Shown here one piece after another: positions 17,404 through 27,419 of a stretch of 45,816 bases of DNA; positions within the stretch are counted from its first letter, which is position 1; the number at the start of each line of letters is the position of its first letter. A model generated the notes under the pieces. That model made no database searches and was not told the DNA's origin. It saw nothing but the letters and a program-made list of their open reading frames with translations. Source of the DNA: Acetofilamentum sp. (lineage in GTDB: Bacteria > Bacteroidota > Bacteroidia > Bacteroidales > DYOH01); NCBI GenBank assembly GCA_020720625.1, contig DYOH01000020.1, positions 1 to 45,816 of the forward strand. Direction: 5' to 3'. A program made the translations under genes and the position numbers.

Positions 17404-18342
17404 ATGAATACTTTATTAGAAACCCATTTTAAGCTGCCCAAACAAACTGCATTTTACAAAGGAAAAGTGCGCGATGTTTACACTGTGAACAACGAGCTAC
17501 TCGTTATGGTGGTTAGCGACCGTATTTCTGCTTTCGACAAGGTTTTACCAAAAGGAATTCCATACAAGGGGCAGATTCTGAATCAAATTGCGGCCAAGTT
17601 CCTCGATGCAACATCCGACATTGTGCCCAATTGGAAACTAGCTGCTCCCGACCCAAATGTTACTATTGGCATTATGGCTAAACCTTTTGCCGTGGAAATG
17701 GTTATTCGCGCCTGTTTAAGTGGCAGCGCATGGCGGGCTTATAAAGCTGGCGACAGAGTTATTTCCGGGGTAAATGTACCTGATGGTATGATAGAACATC
17801 AGATGTTCGAAAAACCTATTATTACACCTTCAACAAAAGCGGCCGAAGGCCATGATATTAATATTTCTAAAGCCGAAATTATTGAACAAGGATTGGTTTC
17901 GGCTCAGGATTATGCGGTAATAGAAACTTATACCCATAAATTATTTGAGCGAGGCTCTCAAATGGCATCTAAACAGGGGCTCATACTTGTCGATACCAAG
18001 TACGAATTTGGAAAGAACGGTGATAAAATTTATTTAATCGACGAAATTCATACCCCTGATTCATCTCGATATTTTATTGCCGATGGCTATCAAGAACGAC
18101 TTAATTCGGGTGAACCGCAAAAGCAATTATCCAAAGAATTTGTGCGGGAATGGCTAATGGAGCATAATTTTATGGGTTTGGATGGCCAGAAAATTCCTTT
18201 TATGCCCGATGAATTTGTAGCCCAAGTATCGGAACGGTATATTGAGTTATTCGAGAAAATTACCGGCGAAAAATTTGTTCCCGCTGACGTGGATAATATT
18301 TCACAAAGAGTTGAAAATAATATAATTACTTTTCTTAAATAG
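17404..18342 (+). CDS. purC: Phosphoribosylaminoimidazole-succinocarboxamide synthase
   Basis: Purine biosynthesis enzyme that joins CAIR and aspartate with ATP to give SAICAR. 312 residues, the longer form found in Bacteroidota and fungi. Motifs are the [11 protein letters not shown]-binding strand near residue 19, [21 protein letters not shown] near 40-60, [10 protein letters not shown] near 110, LVDTKYEFG near 195, and [13 protein letters not shown] near 215. It follows phoH by 12 bases and ends before a 10-11 bp hairpin. Confidence 0.97.
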   Translation: MNTLLETHFKLPKQTAFYKGKVRDVYTVNNELLVMVVSDRISAFDKVLPKGIPYKGQILNQIAAKFLDATSDIVPNWKLAAPDPNVTIGIMAKPFAVEMVIRACLSGSAWRAYKAGDRVISGVNVPDGMIEHQMFEKPIITPSTKAAEGHDINISKAEIIEQGLVSAQDYAVIETYTHKLFERGSQMASKQGLILVDTKYEFGKNGDKIYLIDEIHTPDSSRYFIADGYQERLNSGEPQKQLSKEFVREWLMEHNFMGLDGQKIPFMPDEFVAQVSERYIELFEKITGEKFVPADVDNISQRVENNIITFLK

Positions 18343-18359
18343 TTTTAAATGCTACATGG

Positions 18360-18393
18360 TGTAAATGTTCAATCTATAGAAAGAACATTTACA
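18360..18393 (+). terminator. Hairpin after purC
   Basis: TGTAAATGTTC (18360-18370) and GAACATTTACA (18383-18393) form a perfect 11-bp stem with a 12-base loop, 17 bases past the purC stop. No U-tract follows directly, so it may protect the 3' end rather than terminate by itself. A second weak stem with TTCTTCTTTT follows at about 18399-18418. Confidence 0.55.
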
Positions 18394-18535
18394 TCTTATT
18401 GAAGAGATTTTCTTCTTTTATGCTTTTAGGATTCTCCGAAAGATAGCATAACAAAAATTACCCTTATTGCACTCGTTTGCGTAAAAAATGCATGTTTATT
18501 GTAAAAAAATGTTTAATTATCACAATTTTATATCT

Positions 18536-18544
18536 TATTTTTGC
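18536..18544 (+). promoter_or_regulatory. pyk: -7 promoter element for pyruvate kinase
   Basis: TATTTTTGC exactly matches TAnnTTTGC, 40 bases before the ATG. A GTTT at 18511-18514 sits near the -33 position. Confidence 0.7.
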
Positions 18545-18584
18545 AAGATAATTCCGACAATTCTTTGAATTTTAATTATATAAA

Positions 18585-20000
18585 ATGAAGAAACTAACCA
18601 AAATTGTTGCAACTATTTCCGATAAGAAGGCCGATGTTCCTTTTTTAAAAGAACTTTTTAACTCTGGAATGGACGTTGTGCGCATTAATACGGCGCATTT
18701 ATCGCCTGAGCAAGCTCGCGGAGTTATTAAAAACGTGCGCGAAGTAAGCGAGAAAATAGCTATTTTAATTGATACCAAAGGTCCCGAGATTAGAACTACT
18801 GAATGTGCCGAAAAGCTACACTTTAATATCGGTGATTCGGTAAAGTTTAAAGGTGATAAAGATGCTATTTCTACCAAGGAATGTATTTATGTTAGCTTTA
18901 ACGATTTTGCTGTGGATGTGCCTGTTGGGGCTTCTATTTTGATAGATGATGGTGAGATTGAGTTTAAAGTGGTAGAGAAGAAAGATGGCTTTTTGCATAC
19001 TTTGGCCCAAAACGATGGATTTGTGGCTAGTCGAAAAAGTGTAAATGTTCCGTCGGTACATATCAGATTACCCAGTATTAGCCGTCGCGATAGAGAGTTT
19101 ATCGAAATGTCGATCGAAGAAGATATCGACTTTATTGCCCATTCTTTTGTTCGAAACCGTGATGATGTGGTGGCTATACAAAGTATTTTTGACACCTACA
19201 ACAGCGAAATTAAGATTATTGCCAAAATCGAAAATCAGCAAGGGGTTGATAATATTGATGAAATTTTGGAGCATGTTTATGGTATTATGATTGCCCGTGG
19301 TGATTTAGGTATTGAAATTGCAGCAGAAAGGATTCCTGCTATTCAGAAAAATTTAATAAAAAAATGTATTTCAGGGCGTAAACCTGTTATTGTAGCAACA
19401 CAGATGCTACATTCCATGATAGAAAATCCGCGACCTACCAGAGCAGAAGTGAGCGATGTGGCAAATGCTATTTACGAAGGTGCAGATGCCATTATGCTTA
19501 GCGGCGAAACTGCTAATGGGGCATATCCGGTTGAAGCTGTGAAAACAATGACCAAAATTGCAAGGGAAGTTGAAAAAATTAAAAAGGAGTTTATTGAATT
19601 GCCCAACGAAAAAAGGGATATTACCGTGCCAGTTTATCTTGCCAAGTCTGCCGTAAAGGCTACCATGAGGTTAAACGCAAAAGGTATTATTGCAGATAGT
19701 ATTCAAGGCTCTACAATTAGAAATCTGGCTGCTTACAGAGGAAAACGTCCTGTATATGCAATGTGTTACAATAAACGACTAATGAGAGAGTTAGCTCTTT
19801 CTTACGGTGTAAAGCCTTATTTTATGGAGCAAAATAAATCTACAGACGAATTTCTGTCTACAGCTGTGCAAGTTCTTGAAAAAGAAGAAGAAATTAAAGA
19901 CAACGATACCATGGCTGTGGTTGCCGGAAATTTTGGACCCGGAACGGGGGCTAGTTTCCTCGAAATTGGTTCTGCCGGAGATTTAAAAATGAGATTATAA
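18585..20000 (+). CDS. pyk: Pyruvate kinase
   Basis: Final glycolytic enzyme (PEP + ADP to pyruvate + ATP), 471 residues, full length. Visible landmarks are KIVATISD near the start, NTAHLSPEQA, the DTKGPEIRT block near 65-73, the small B-domain, KIENQQGVDNIDEIL with the catalytic lysine, GIMIARGDLGIEI with metal ligands, and the signature MIENPRPTRAEVSDVANAIYEGADAIMLSGETANG. The C-terminal regulatory domain is present. Its own promoter lies upstream and a short terminator follows. Confidence 0.98.
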   Translation: MKKLTKIVATISDKKADVPFLKELFNSGMDVVRINTAHLSPEQARGVIKNVREVSEKIAILIDTKGPEIRTTECAEKLHFNIGDSVKFKGDKDAISTKECIYVSFNDFAVDVPVGASILIDDGEIEFKVVEKKDGFLHTLAQNDGFVASRKSVNVPSVHIRLPSISRRDREFIEMSIEEDIDFIAHSFVRNRDDVVAIQSIFDTYNSEIKIIAKIENQQGVDNIDEILEHVYGIMIARGDLGIEIAAERIPAIQKNLIKKCISGRKPVIVATQMLHSMIENPRPTRAEVSDVANAIYEGADAIMLSGETANGAYPVEAVKTMTKIAREVEKIKKEFIELPNEKRDITVPVYLAKSAVKATMRLNAKGIIADSIQGSTIRNLAAYRGKRPVYAMCYNKRLMRELALSYGVKPYFMEQNKSTDEFLSTAVQVLEKEEEIKDNDTMAVVAGNFGPGTGASFLEIGSAGDLKMRL

Positions 20001-20019
20001 CATTTGCTGTATCTAATTT

Positions 20020-20053
20020 AAAAGACTGTTTAACTTATAAATGGTCTTTTTTT
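20020..20053 (+). terminator. Terminator after pyk
   Basis: AAAAGAC at 20020-20026 pairs with GTCTTTT at 20044-20050, followed by further T residues to 20053. A short stem but with a good U-tract, 20 bases beyond the pyk stop. Confidence 0.6.
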
Positions 20054-20102
20054 GTTTTTATAAATGCCGTTCAGGTAAACATAAGCTCCCAAAATTTGAT
20101 TC

Positions 20103-20132
20103 TTTGAAGTTTGGAAAAATGAATTATTTTTG
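20103..20132 (+). promoter_or_regulatory. Promoter for the YfcC-type carrier gene
   Basis: TTTG (20103-20106) and TATTTTTG (20125-20132) with an 18-base spacer match the phylum consensus. The implied leader of roughly 80 bases is longer than for the neighbouring genes. Confidence 0.55.
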
Positions 20133-20222
20133 AAAATCTCTTGCTTATTTTAAGGGCAAATGAAAAGCTGCTTGTATATTAAAATAGGATAAGCTCAATT
20201 TGAAATTTATAAGTTAAATAAA

Positions 20223-21824
20223 ATGAAAAAGAAAAAAATTCCTCACACCTACGTTATTGTATTTAGCATTATTGTTTTTTCGGCTATGCTTACTTGGTTT
20301 ATTCCGGGTGGGCAATTTCAACGCGAAAAAGTACTGGTAAACGGAGTTGAACGAGAAGTTATTGTTAATGAATCTTTTACATATACCGACAATAATCCGC
20401 AAACTTGGCAAATTTTTTCGGCTATGTTCGACGGATTTGTAAATACTTCTAACATCATTGCCTTTATTTTACTTATTGGGGGCGCTTTTTGGATAATGAA
20501 CGAGAGTAAGGCCATAGATGTGGGCATTTTATCTTTTCTGAAAAGTGCCAAAAAACTTGAACATAACGCTGTTTTTAAGAAAATAGGTGTCGATAATTTT
20601 ATTTTCGTGCTTATTATGATGCTTTTTAGCGTTTTTGGTGCTGTTTTTGGCATGAGCGAAGAAACAATTGCTTTTACCATTATTTTTGTGCCTCTGGCAA
20701 TTAGCATGGGATACGATTCTATTGTAGGCGTTTCTTTGGTGTTTGTTGCTGCCGGACTTGGTTTTGCCGGCGCTATCCTTAATCCTTTTACTATTGGTAT
20801 AGCTCAGGGTTTGTCGGATATCCCATTGTTTACAGGTATCGAATTTAGGATGCTAGCCTGGGTATTTATTAATTTAGCCGGATTTTCGTACATTTTACTT
20901 TATGCCAAAAAAATTAAAAATGACCCCAAAAAATCCCTCGTTTATGACGATGATCAATATTGGCGCGATAGAAATAAATCGGATAACTTACAAGATTTAG
21001 ATTATTATACCCCAAAACATGCTTGGTGGGTTTTTGCATTTTTGAGTGCAGTTCTTATGTATTATTCTTTTACCGAAACAATTTCCACTTTAAAAATTGG
21101 TCAATCAGAATTTATGATTCCGATTATTCCGGTAGTTGCAGGGTTATTCATCATCAGCAGTTTTTTTAGTTTACGCAAATCTGTCCATTTTTTTATTCTG
21201 ATTTTGCTGATGCTAACCATTGCATTCCTGATTATTGGTGTAATGGGATACGATTGGTATGTAATGGAAATTGCCACCATTTTTCTGGCGATGGGAATTT
21301 TTTCGGGCATTGCTATCGGAAAGTCGGCAAATAGTATCACCGACTTGTTTTTGGCCGGAGCAAAAGATATTATGTCGGCTGCGCTTATTGTGGGTTTGGC
21401 AGGAGGGATAATTCAAGTTTTACGCGAAGGTCAAATAATCGACACGCTACTTTACTATATAGCTTCTTCGATGAAAGATATGGGGGCTATTGCTTCTGTG
21501 GAAATGATGTATGTTTTTCAAACAATGCTTAATATTATTATTCCGAGTGGTTCGGGTAAGGCCGCATTAACTATGCCAATAATGTCACAGTTTTCCGATT
21601 TAATTGGCATTTCGCGACAGGCTACAGTTATGGCTTTTCAGTTTGGCGATGGCTTTACAAACATGATTACTCCTACTTCGGGCGTTTTGGTGGGCGTTTT
21701 GGGCGTGGCCAAAATACCTTATGAAAAATGGGTGCGTTGGATTTTCCCACTTATGCTTATTTTGATTATGATTGGTGCTTTACTGCTCATTCCTACAGTT
21801 ACCTTGAAACTTAACGGGTTTTAA
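20223..21824 (+). CDS. YfcC/DcuC-family membrane carrier
   Basis: 533-residue polytopic membrane protein with about 12 hydrophobic segments, of the YfcC family (C4-dicarboxylate anaerobic carrier fold). The N-terminal IPHTYVIVFSIIVFSAMLTWFIPGGQFQRE is typical. Later blocks FGAVFGMSEETIAFTIIFVPLAI, GAILNPFTIGIAQG and the C-terminal IIPSGSGKAALTMPIMSQFSDLIG with PTSGVLVGVLG match the inverted-repeat hairpin regions of such transporters. Substrate is not determinable: relatives are annotated as carriers of basic amino acids, peptides or dicarboxylates. Own promoter, single gene between pyk and serB. Confidence 0.88.
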   Translation: MKKKKIPHTYVIVFSIIVFSAMLTWFIPGGQFQREKVLVNGVEREVIVNESFTYTDNNPQTWQIFSAMFDGFVNTSNIIAFILLIGGAFWIMNESKAIDVGILSFLKSAKKLEHNAVFKKIGVDNFIFVLIMMLFSVFGAVFGMSEETIAFTIIFVPLAISMGYDSIVGVSLVFVAAGLGFAGAILNPFTIGIAQGLSDIPLFTGIEFRMLAWVFINLAGFSYILLYAKKIKNDPKKSLVYDDDQYWRDRNKSDNLQDLDYYTPKHAWWVFAFLSAVLMYYSFTETISTLKIGQSEFMIPIIPVVAGLFIISSFFSLRKSVHFFILILLMLTIAFLIIGVMGYDWYVMEIATIFLAMGIFSGIAIGKSANSITDLFLAGAKDIMSAALIVGLAGGIIQVLREGQIIDTLLYYIASSMKDMGAIASVEMMYVFQTMLNIIIPSGSGKAALTMPIMSQFSDLIGISRQATVMAFQFGDGFTNMITPTSGVLVGVLGVAKIPYEKWVRWIFPLMLILIMIGALLLIPTVTLKLNGF

Positions 21825-21859
21825 AAATTAAATAATTATTGTATGAATATAATCATATT

Positions 21860-21894
21860 TTTGAATTTTTAAATGGATTAATGATTACTTTTGC
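21860..21894 (+). promoter_or_regulatory. serB: Bacteroidota -33/-7 promoter for serB
   Basis: TTTG (21860-21863) and TACTTTTGC (21886-21894) are separated by 22 bases, the same layout as at the CLC gene. The ATG is 18 bases downstream of the -7 element, so the leader is very short. Confidence 0.75.
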
Positions 21895-21912
21895 GCCGCA
21901 AATATCAATATA

Positions 21913-23130
21913 ATGAATAAACGAGAAATTGTTCTTATCAACTTTAGCGGTGGAGATAAACCTGGTTTAACTTCATCATTAACTGCTATTTTAGCCCAAC
22001 ATGGGGTCAATATACTCGATATCGGTCAGGCCGTTATTCACGACAATCTATCTTTAGGAATTTTGGTGGAACTAAATCATCAGAAGCAAGATTCACCGGT
22101 TTTAAAAGATTTGCTATTTGCCGCTTATGAGATGAATCTTAGCGTTAAATTTTCTCCTATTAATCCAGACGATTATCAGCATTGGGTTAGTCAGCAGGGT
22201 AAAGACAGGTTTATTATTACCATTATTGCTCGCAAGATTACTGCACAACAATTATCGCTTGTAACCGATGAGATATATGAGCAAGGGCTTAATATTGAGA
22301 AAATTAATCGGCTTACTGGTCGCGTTCCGCTTGAAAATACGGCCAATACAACCAAATCGAGTGTCGAGTTTTCGGTGAGGGGCAATCTCAAAGAAACGCG
22401 GAAAATGCGTAGTAAATTTATGGAGATAGCGCATGAAACTGGCTGCGATATTGCTTTTCAGCAGGATAATATTTATCGCCGAAGCAGAAGATTGGTATGT
22501 TTTGATATGGATAGTACCCTTATTCAAACCGAAGTGATTGTAGAGCTTGCCAAAAGAGCCGGAGTCGGCGATGAAGTGCATCGTATTACTGAGTCGGCCA
22601 TGCGTGGAGAGATTGATTTCAACGAAAGTTTTATTCAGCGGGTGGCACTGTTAGAAGGTTTGGATGTGGCTGTTATGCAAGAAATTGCAGATACTTTGCC
22701 AATTACCGAAGGTGCCGAAAGACTATTTCGGAATTTGAGAAAATACGGTTTTAAAACGGCAATTCTATCCGGTGGATTTAACTATTTTGGTAGGCATTTG
22801 CAGCATAAATTAGGCATTGATTATGTTTTTGCAAACGAGCTCGAAATTGTAGACGGGAAACTTACAGGTCGTCATTTGGGTGATATTGTTAATGGTGAAA
22901 TGAAAGCCGAATGGTTACGTAAAATAGCTTTTAAAGAAGATATACATTTAGAGCAAACGGTTGCAGTTGGTGATGGTGCAAACGATTTGCCCATGATCAA
23001 CATTGCCGGATTGGGTATTGCTTTTCATGCCAAACCTAAGGTGAAAGAAAATGCCCAACAGGCTATTAGCACAATTGGTTTGGATGCAGTTCTTTACCTG
23101 ATGGGTTTTCGGGACAGAGAAATTGAATAG
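21913..23130 (+). CDS. serB: Phosphoserine phosphatase with N-terminal ACT region
   Basis: Last step of serine synthesis, releasing phosphate from phosphoserine. 405 residues, the long form. The first 175 residues resemble two ACT-like regulatory domains (INFSGGDKPGLTSSLTAILAQHGVNILDIGQ at the start). The HAD phosphatase follows with motif I DMDSTLIQTE (Asp 198 and Asp 200), the cap-region EVIVELAKRAGVGDEVHRITESAMRGEIDF, motif II ILSGGF, and motif III/IV VGDGANDLPMI. Serine made here could feed GlyA at the left end of the window, but the genes are not linked in an operon. It converges on the chemoreceptor gene with one base between the stop codons. Confidence 0.96.
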   Translation: MNKREIVLINFSGGDKPGLTSSLTAILAQHGVNILDIGQAVIHDNLSLGILVELNHQKQDSPVLKDLLFAAYEMNLSVKFSPINPDDYQHWVSQQGKDRFIITIIARKITAQQLSLVTDEIYEQGLNIEKINRLTGRVPLENTANTTKSSVEFSVRGNLKETRKMRSKFMEIAHETGCDIAFQQDNIYRRSRRLVCFDMDSTLIQTEVIVELAKRAGVGDEVHRITESAMRGEIDFNESFIQRVALLEGLDVAVMQEIADTLPITEGAERLFRNLRKYGFKTAILSGGFNYFGRHLQHKLGIDYVFANELEIVDGKLTGRHLGDIVNGEMKAEWLRKIAFKEDIHLEQTVAVGDGANDLPMINIAGLGIAFHAKPKVKENAQQAISTIGLDAVLYLMGFRDREIE

Positions 23131-23131
23131 T

Positions 23132-24988
23132 TTATCTGTTTTTTGCCCCGGTATAATACAGAAGTAAAGATTTTAATTGCTCGGCTTGTTGCATCAATTC
23201 CTCGGCACTTGCGGCAAGTTGCTCCGAAGCTGCAGAGTTGGCGTTGGTGGTATTATTGAGCTGTTGCAGGGAGTCGTTAAACTCGCTTAGTTTGGTTTGC
23301 TGCTCAATGCTTGAGATGGTTATCCTTTCTACCAATTGTGAACTTTTTTCAATTTTTCCGAGGGTATTTTCTAAGCTGTTTTTAGCGTTTTGCGATAATC
23401 TTATTCCGTCTTGTGTCAATTTCGAAATTTCTTGTGCAGAGATACTACTTCTGTCTGCTAGTTTTCTGATTTCTTCTGCTACTACCTGAAATCCTAAGCC
23501 TGCTTCGCCTGCTCTAACTGCCTCTATACTGGCGTTGATGGCTAAAATATCTGTTTTTTTTGCGATATTTTCTATGAACATAATTTTTTGCATTACCGCA
23601 GCAGATGCGTCAAGCGTGGTTTTGAATAAGTCTGAATTTTCCAGTAATTCTGATGTCGCAGATTTGGTTATTTGGTTGGTTTCTTTAGCATTTTTGGCGT
23701 TTAGCTCACTTATTTCCAATATGTGCTCCATTGTCGAAGAGATTTCTTCGATTGTAGCTGCTTGTTCGTAGCTCGATTCCGACATTTTGGCCGCCATGTG
23801 CGACAATTCTCCACTCGCTCCTGTTACTTCAAGGGCTATACTTTTTACCGATTGAATTAATTTGCGAGAGCTGTCTAATATTTCGAAAGTGGCTTTTACT
23901 AATTCGCCTATTTCATCTTGTCTTTCTATTTTGTATGCAGTAGTTGTTAAATCCTGTCTCTTACGCAGATTTTGTGCAACTTCTAAAATGGGCTTACTAA
24001 TGCTGTTTTTTGATATTCTGATGATAATGAAGATAATTACGCCCAAAGCAAGCATCATAATAAGGGCTAAAAATAGCTCCATTCTAAATGCATTCTTGTT
24101 TAAATCACTTATATTTAGCTGGTAAACAATGTAGCCAATTTTTGTATTGGAATAGTCGAGCAAAGGGAAAATGTGGTAATATAGATTATTGTGCTCTACT
24201 TTTTTGTATTCTTCGTTGGATAATAAAAAAAACTCAGAACTAATGTTTTGAATATTAATGTCTTTTGATGAAGCAGTATAAAAAACAAAATCACTATTCG
24301 CAATTTCTTTTTTCAGGCTATCGTATTCAAATTCTTTGAATTGAATATTGGCATAATCTTTATGCAAAAAAACCGAGAAATTTTCTTCTTTTAATTCTTT
24401 GATGGTTTTAACTATATCCGAAATAGGAAAAAAGGTTTCTACTGTACCTATAAATGTACTGTCTGCATTAAATAGCGGCAGAATTCCTCTGTTTACAACT
24501 CCGCTTCTCCCTGTTTCTATTCCCGAAACCTGACTAAGTGTTTCGTGTACTTTCTTTATGGATTGCCTAAACGTTAAATCGTCGCCTTTGGTTTTTGTCC
24601 AGGTACGATAAAATGAACGAAAATCGTGGGTATGAAAATGCACCCGAATATCCTTTTGGGTGGTTGTTTTAATAAACTGATGCATATTCTGGAAGTTTTT
24701 TTCCAGGGATAGCGACGAATTGATTATATCTCCGGTTTCGCGGTATTCGTTAAAGGCCATTTTTACTTTATTGTCTGATGCCACTACCGAGCAAATTATC
24801 AAAGCTTGCTGGCTCTCTCGCTTTATTGTTTTTTTAAATCTGATTTCGGCCATATTACCTATGACCTCGATATATGCCTTTTTTGATGTATTTAATATGT
24901 TGATTATCAATAAAAACAAGGAAATAGTAAGCACTATAACAATTGCAGTTATCGGAATGGCCAAGCTTGCCCACAGATTTTTTTTCAT
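23132..24988 (-). CDS. Methyl-accepting chemotaxis protein
   Basis: 618-residue transmembrane chemoreceptor. Two membrane segments (about 9-30 and 304-325) flank a roughly 270-residue periplasmic sensor that resembles a double-Cache-type domain (…[14 protein letters not shown]…, …[26 protein letters not shown]…). A HAMP-like linker ([12 protein letters not shown] … [16 protein letters not shown]) leads to the coiled-coil signalling domain, with hairpin tip [37 protein letters not shown]. It must signal through CheA/CheW, which are not in this window, so it is an orphan receptor here. The ligand is unknown. A consensus -7 element lies about 85 bases upstream. Confidence 0.94.
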   Translation of the reverse strand: MKKNLWASLAIPITAIVIVLTISLFLLIINILNTSKKAYIEVIGNMAEIRFKKTIKRESQQALIICSVVASDNKVKMAFNEYRETGDIINSSLSLEKNFQNMHQFIKTTTQKDIRVHFHTHDFRSFYRTWTKTKGDDLTFRQSIKKVHETLSQVSGIETGRSGVVNRGILPLFNADSTFIGTVETFFPISDIVKTIKELKEENFSVFLHKDYANIQFKEFEYDSLKKEIANSDFVFYTASSKDINIQNISSEFFLLSNEEYKKVEHNNLYYHIFPLLDYSNTKIGYIVYQLNISDLNKNAFRMELFLALIMMLALGVIIFIIIRISKNSISKPILEVAQNLRKRQDLTTTAYKIERQDEIGELVKATFEILDSSRKLIQSVKSIALEVTGASGELSHMAAKMSESSYEQAATIEEISSTMEHILEISELNAKNAKETNQITKSATSELLENSDLFKTTLDASAAVMQKIMFIENIAKKTDILAINASIEAVRAGEAGLGFQVVAEEIRKLADRSSISAQEISKLTQDGIRLSQNAKNSLENTLGKIEKSSQLVERITISSIEQQTKLSEFNDSLQQLNNTTNANSAASEQLAASAEELMQQAEQLKSLLLYYTGAKNR

Positions 24989-25072
24989 AAATTCCTTTTT
25001 GGCTGTGATGAATTAGATAATTCTTTTTTTCTGGCGAAATACTAAAAAAAGATATTTTCTAATTTTTCAATA

Positions 25073-25080
25073 CAAAGATA
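25073..25080 (-). promoter_or_regulatory. -7 promoter element for the chemoreceptor gene
   Basis: On the minus strand this reads TATCTTTG, matching TAnnTTTG, giving a leader of about 80 bases. No clear -33 element is seen. Confidence 0.5.
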
Positions 25081-25169
25081 CAAAAAAAACATATTAAATA
25101 ATAATGGTAATATTGTTTCTTTCGCTAAAAATAAGGAATTAAGTGGCGAATATTTATATTTTTCAGGAC

Positions 25170-25213
25170 AAATTCCACCGGTTTTATGTTCCATTATCTC
25201 CGGTGGAATTTTT
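25170..25213. terminator. Strong hairpin after the M28 peptidase gene
   Basis: AAATTCCACCGG (25170-25181) and CCGGTGGAATTT (25200-25211) form a perfect 12-bp stem with an 18-base loop, 7 bases past the M28 stop. The U-tract is better on the plus strand (TTTTT), but the only transcript reaching it should be the minus-strand peptidase gene, so it is most likely that gene's terminator. Confidence 0.7.
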
Positions 25214-25219
25214 GAGATT

Positions 25220-26596
25220 TTATTCTAGGCCGTTTTTGTCAATCAAATATATCAATGCAGCCATACCTGCGGCTCCTAGCTGCATCTCACGTTGGTTAAC
25301 CATTTCGAAAACATCGTTTGGCGCATGATGCAAATCAAAATAGCCTTGCGAATTAACTATTAATCCGCCCAAGGCAATACTATAACCTTTTAATGGATCA
25401 ACATCTACGCCAGAACCGCCTTTTCGAATGGAATAAATTCCCCATGGAATAAAAAAATCTTGCCAGGATTGAATTTTACTTAAAATTTGGTCTGATGCAT
25501 CAATACTGAAACCTAATGGTAAAGTGCCTCCACCATCAGATTCTATTGCAAAAAGGTGCTTTTCATTATTGCGTTTTGCTTGTTCGGCATAGCTTGCTCC
25601 GCCACGCTGCATTATTTCTTCGTCCATAAACAAAACTGCTCTGATGGTGTTTTTAGGTTTTATTTTTAGTTCCTTGAATAGGCGCAAAACCTCAATGCTT
25701 TGTACCACGCCTGTACCATCGTCGTGTGCGCCCTCACCCAAATCCCATGAATCCAGATGGCCTCCCACTGTGATATAGTTGTTTGGATTTTCGCTTCCTT
25801 GAATTTCGGCAATCACATTATACGATTTAACGTCGGCTCTTTGCTTACATGTAGTTCTGATGTAAACTTTTAATCCGGGTTCAGCTTTGAGCTGTTGGCT
25901 AAGTATATCAGCATCGTTGGTACTAATGGCAATGGCCGGAATTTTGGGGATGCCCTCTTTATAGCGCATTACTCCGGTGTGCGGATAAAAATCTTTGCCG
26001 GTTCCTACTGAGCGAACAATTGTAGCAATTGCCCCGTGTTTTGCGGCTTCCACAGCTCCCCAGGTGCGTTGTTCTACTGCACCGCCATAAGCTGCTCCGG
26101 TTTGATAGTGGGTGGTAAAAGCTGGTCGGTTGAAAAACACGATTTTGCCTTTAACATTTTTTTCTCCTAGTTTGGCTAATTCTTCAAATGATTTTACTTC
26201 TATTATCTCTGCTGAAATACCTTTTATGCCAGTTTCAACAGACAGGCCTAATGCTGCGGCATGCATCTCGGTGGTGCCAAATTGCGACGAGATTATTCGG
26301 GCTACCTCTTTTTCGCCTCTAATCCAGTTTGGTACTGTGGTCTCTTGCAAATAAACGGTATCAAAACCCATGTTTTGTAACTCCTGAAAGAAATATTCTA
26401 CAGCCGCTGCTGCCTGTGGCGAACCAGTTAGGCGAGGACCAATATTCTTGCATAAATAGCGCAATTGCTCGTAGGCTGTATAATCGGTTACAGCGTTTTC
26501 AAAAATCGAATTTATTGTTTCCTTGTCGGTTTGTGCATTTATCGGGAAAATAAAGGCAAAGATAAGAAGGTATAAGCTTAGGCTTAACTTTTTCAT
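25220..26596 (-). CDS. Secreted M28-family zinc metallopeptidase (carboxypeptidase Q-like)
   Basis: About 458 residues from ATG 26596; an in-frame TTG three codons upstream is not preferred. A signal peptide (MKKLSLSLYLLIFAFIFPINAQ) suggests export to the periplasm. An N-terminal propeptide-like region and an inserted PA-like domain (KGKIVFFNRPAFTTHYQTG … GAIATIVRS) are followed by the co-catalytic di-zinc core: VGGHLDSWDLGEGAHDDGTG near 277-296, MDEEIMQRGGA near 325, AIESDGGG near 350, and FDLHHAPNDVFEMV near the C-terminus. All metal ligands are present. Likely cleaves dipeptides or N-/C-terminal residues from peptides. It has its own promoter-like element. Confidence 0.93.
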   Translation of the reverse strand: MKKLSLSLYLLIFAFIFPINAQTDKETINSIFENAVTDYTAYEQLRYLCKNIGPRLTGSPQAAAAVEYFFQELQNMGFDTVYLQETTVPNWIRGEKEVARIISSQFGTTEMHAAALGLSVETGIKGISAEIIEVKSFEELAKLGEKNVKGKIVFFNRPAFTTHYQTGAAYGGAVEQRTWGAVEAAKHGAIATIVRSVGTGKDFYPHTGVMRYKEGIPKIPAIAISTNDADILSQQLKAEPGLKVYIRTTCKQRADVKSYNVIAEIQGSENPNNYITVGGHLDSWDLGEGAHDDGTGVVQSIEVLRLFKELKIKPKNTIRAVLFMDEEIMQRGGASYAEQAKRNNEKHLFAIESDGGGTLPLGFSIDASDQILSKIQSWQDFFIPWGIYSIRKGGSGVDVDPLKGYSIALGGLIVNSQGYFDLHHAPNDVFEMVNQREMQLGAAGMAALIYLIDKNGLE

Positions 26597-26626
26597 GAAT
26601 TTCAAAGATTTTAAATTTTACAAAAA

Positions 26627-26634
26627 CAAATGTA
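26627..26634 (-). promoter_or_regulatory. -7 promoter element for the M28 peptidase gene
   Basis: Minus-strand TACATTTG, a match to TAnnTTTG, 30 bases before ATG 26596. No -33 TTTG at the usual distance. Confidence 0.55.
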
Positions 26635-26705
26635 AATCTAATTTTCCATGCTAAGAAAAACTTTAGATATCAAAATAAAAAGATATTTATTTTGATTGGT
26701 ATATT

Positions 26706-27419
26706 TTAAGATTCTATCAAACTGCGAATCACAATAGAAGCGATGAATAATCCGAAAAGCGCAGGCATATACGAAATGGTACCTACGTTTGATTTTTTAT
26801 TTTCGCTCTCTTGCAAAATAACACTGTTTTCGTCTACTTTTTCGGATGAAAATACTACCTGAAAACCTTTGTAAATGCCCATTTTATGCAGTCTTTTGCG
26901 CAGCATTCGGGCTAAATTATCGTTATACGATTTAGAAATATCGGCAATTTTAATTTGGGTAGGATCTAAGCGTCCGCCTGCGCCCATAGAGCTTACCACG
27001 GGCAAATTTCTGTCGAGTGCATGCTTTATCAAATAGATTTTTGGTGTAAGGGTATCAATGGCATCTATTACATAATCAAATCCTTGGTTTAAAAGCTCTA
27101 TCATGGCTTCATCGCGCAAAAATTGGTCAAGGCCAATAATTTCAAGTTCCGGATTTATATCCAGTAAACGACTTTTCATTACATCCACTTTTCTTTGCCC
27201 TACCGTAGAGCATAGCGCCAAAAGTTGTCTGTTTCGGTTTGTGTTGTCTACCGCATCGCCGTCTACAATACTTAGTTTGCCAACGCCTGCTCTTGCAAGC
27301 ATCTCGGCAGCTGCCGAACCAACTCCTCCAAGCCCCACAATAAGTACGTGCTTGTTTTTAAGCTTTTCAAGCTTTTCATTTCCCAAAAGTAAATCTGTTC
27401 GCTCCTGCCAGTTTTTCAT
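26706..27419 (-). CDS. tcdA: ThiF/E1-like tRNA threonylcarbamoyladenosine dehydratase
   Basis: 237 residues. The family activates tRNA t6A37 with ATP to make the cyclic ct6A form. The N-terminal RTDLLLGNEKLEKLKNKHVLIVGLGGVGSAAAEMLARAGVG contains the adenylate-binding GxGGxGS loop; DGDAVDNTNRNRQ is the next E1 motif; DAIDTLTPKIYLIKHAL and SSMGAGGRLDPTQIKIADISKS follow in the TcdA pattern. The short C-terminus with one hydrophobic segment (ALFGLFIASIVIRSLI) fits the membrane-associated E. coli protein. Its ATG overlaps the stop of the upstream TatD gene by four bases, so they are translationally coupled. Confidence 0.93.
   Translation of the reverse strand: MKNWQERTDLLLGNEKLEKLKNKHVLIVGLGGVGSAAAEMLARAGVGKLSIVDGDAVDNTNRNRQLLALCSTVGQRKVDVMKSRLLDINPELEIIGLDQFLRDEAMIELLNQGFDYVIDAIDTLTPKIYLIKHALDRNLPVVSSMGAGGRLDPTQIKIADISKSYNDNLARMLRKRLHKMGIYKGFQVVFSSEKVDENSVILQESENKKSNVGTISYMPALFGLFIASIVIRSLIES

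Noticed and set aside
20223-21824. Arginine/ornithine antiporter as a specific function for the YfcC-type carrier
   Set aside because: Family membership is clear, but substrate cannot be read from the sequence and no arginine-pathway genes are adjacent.
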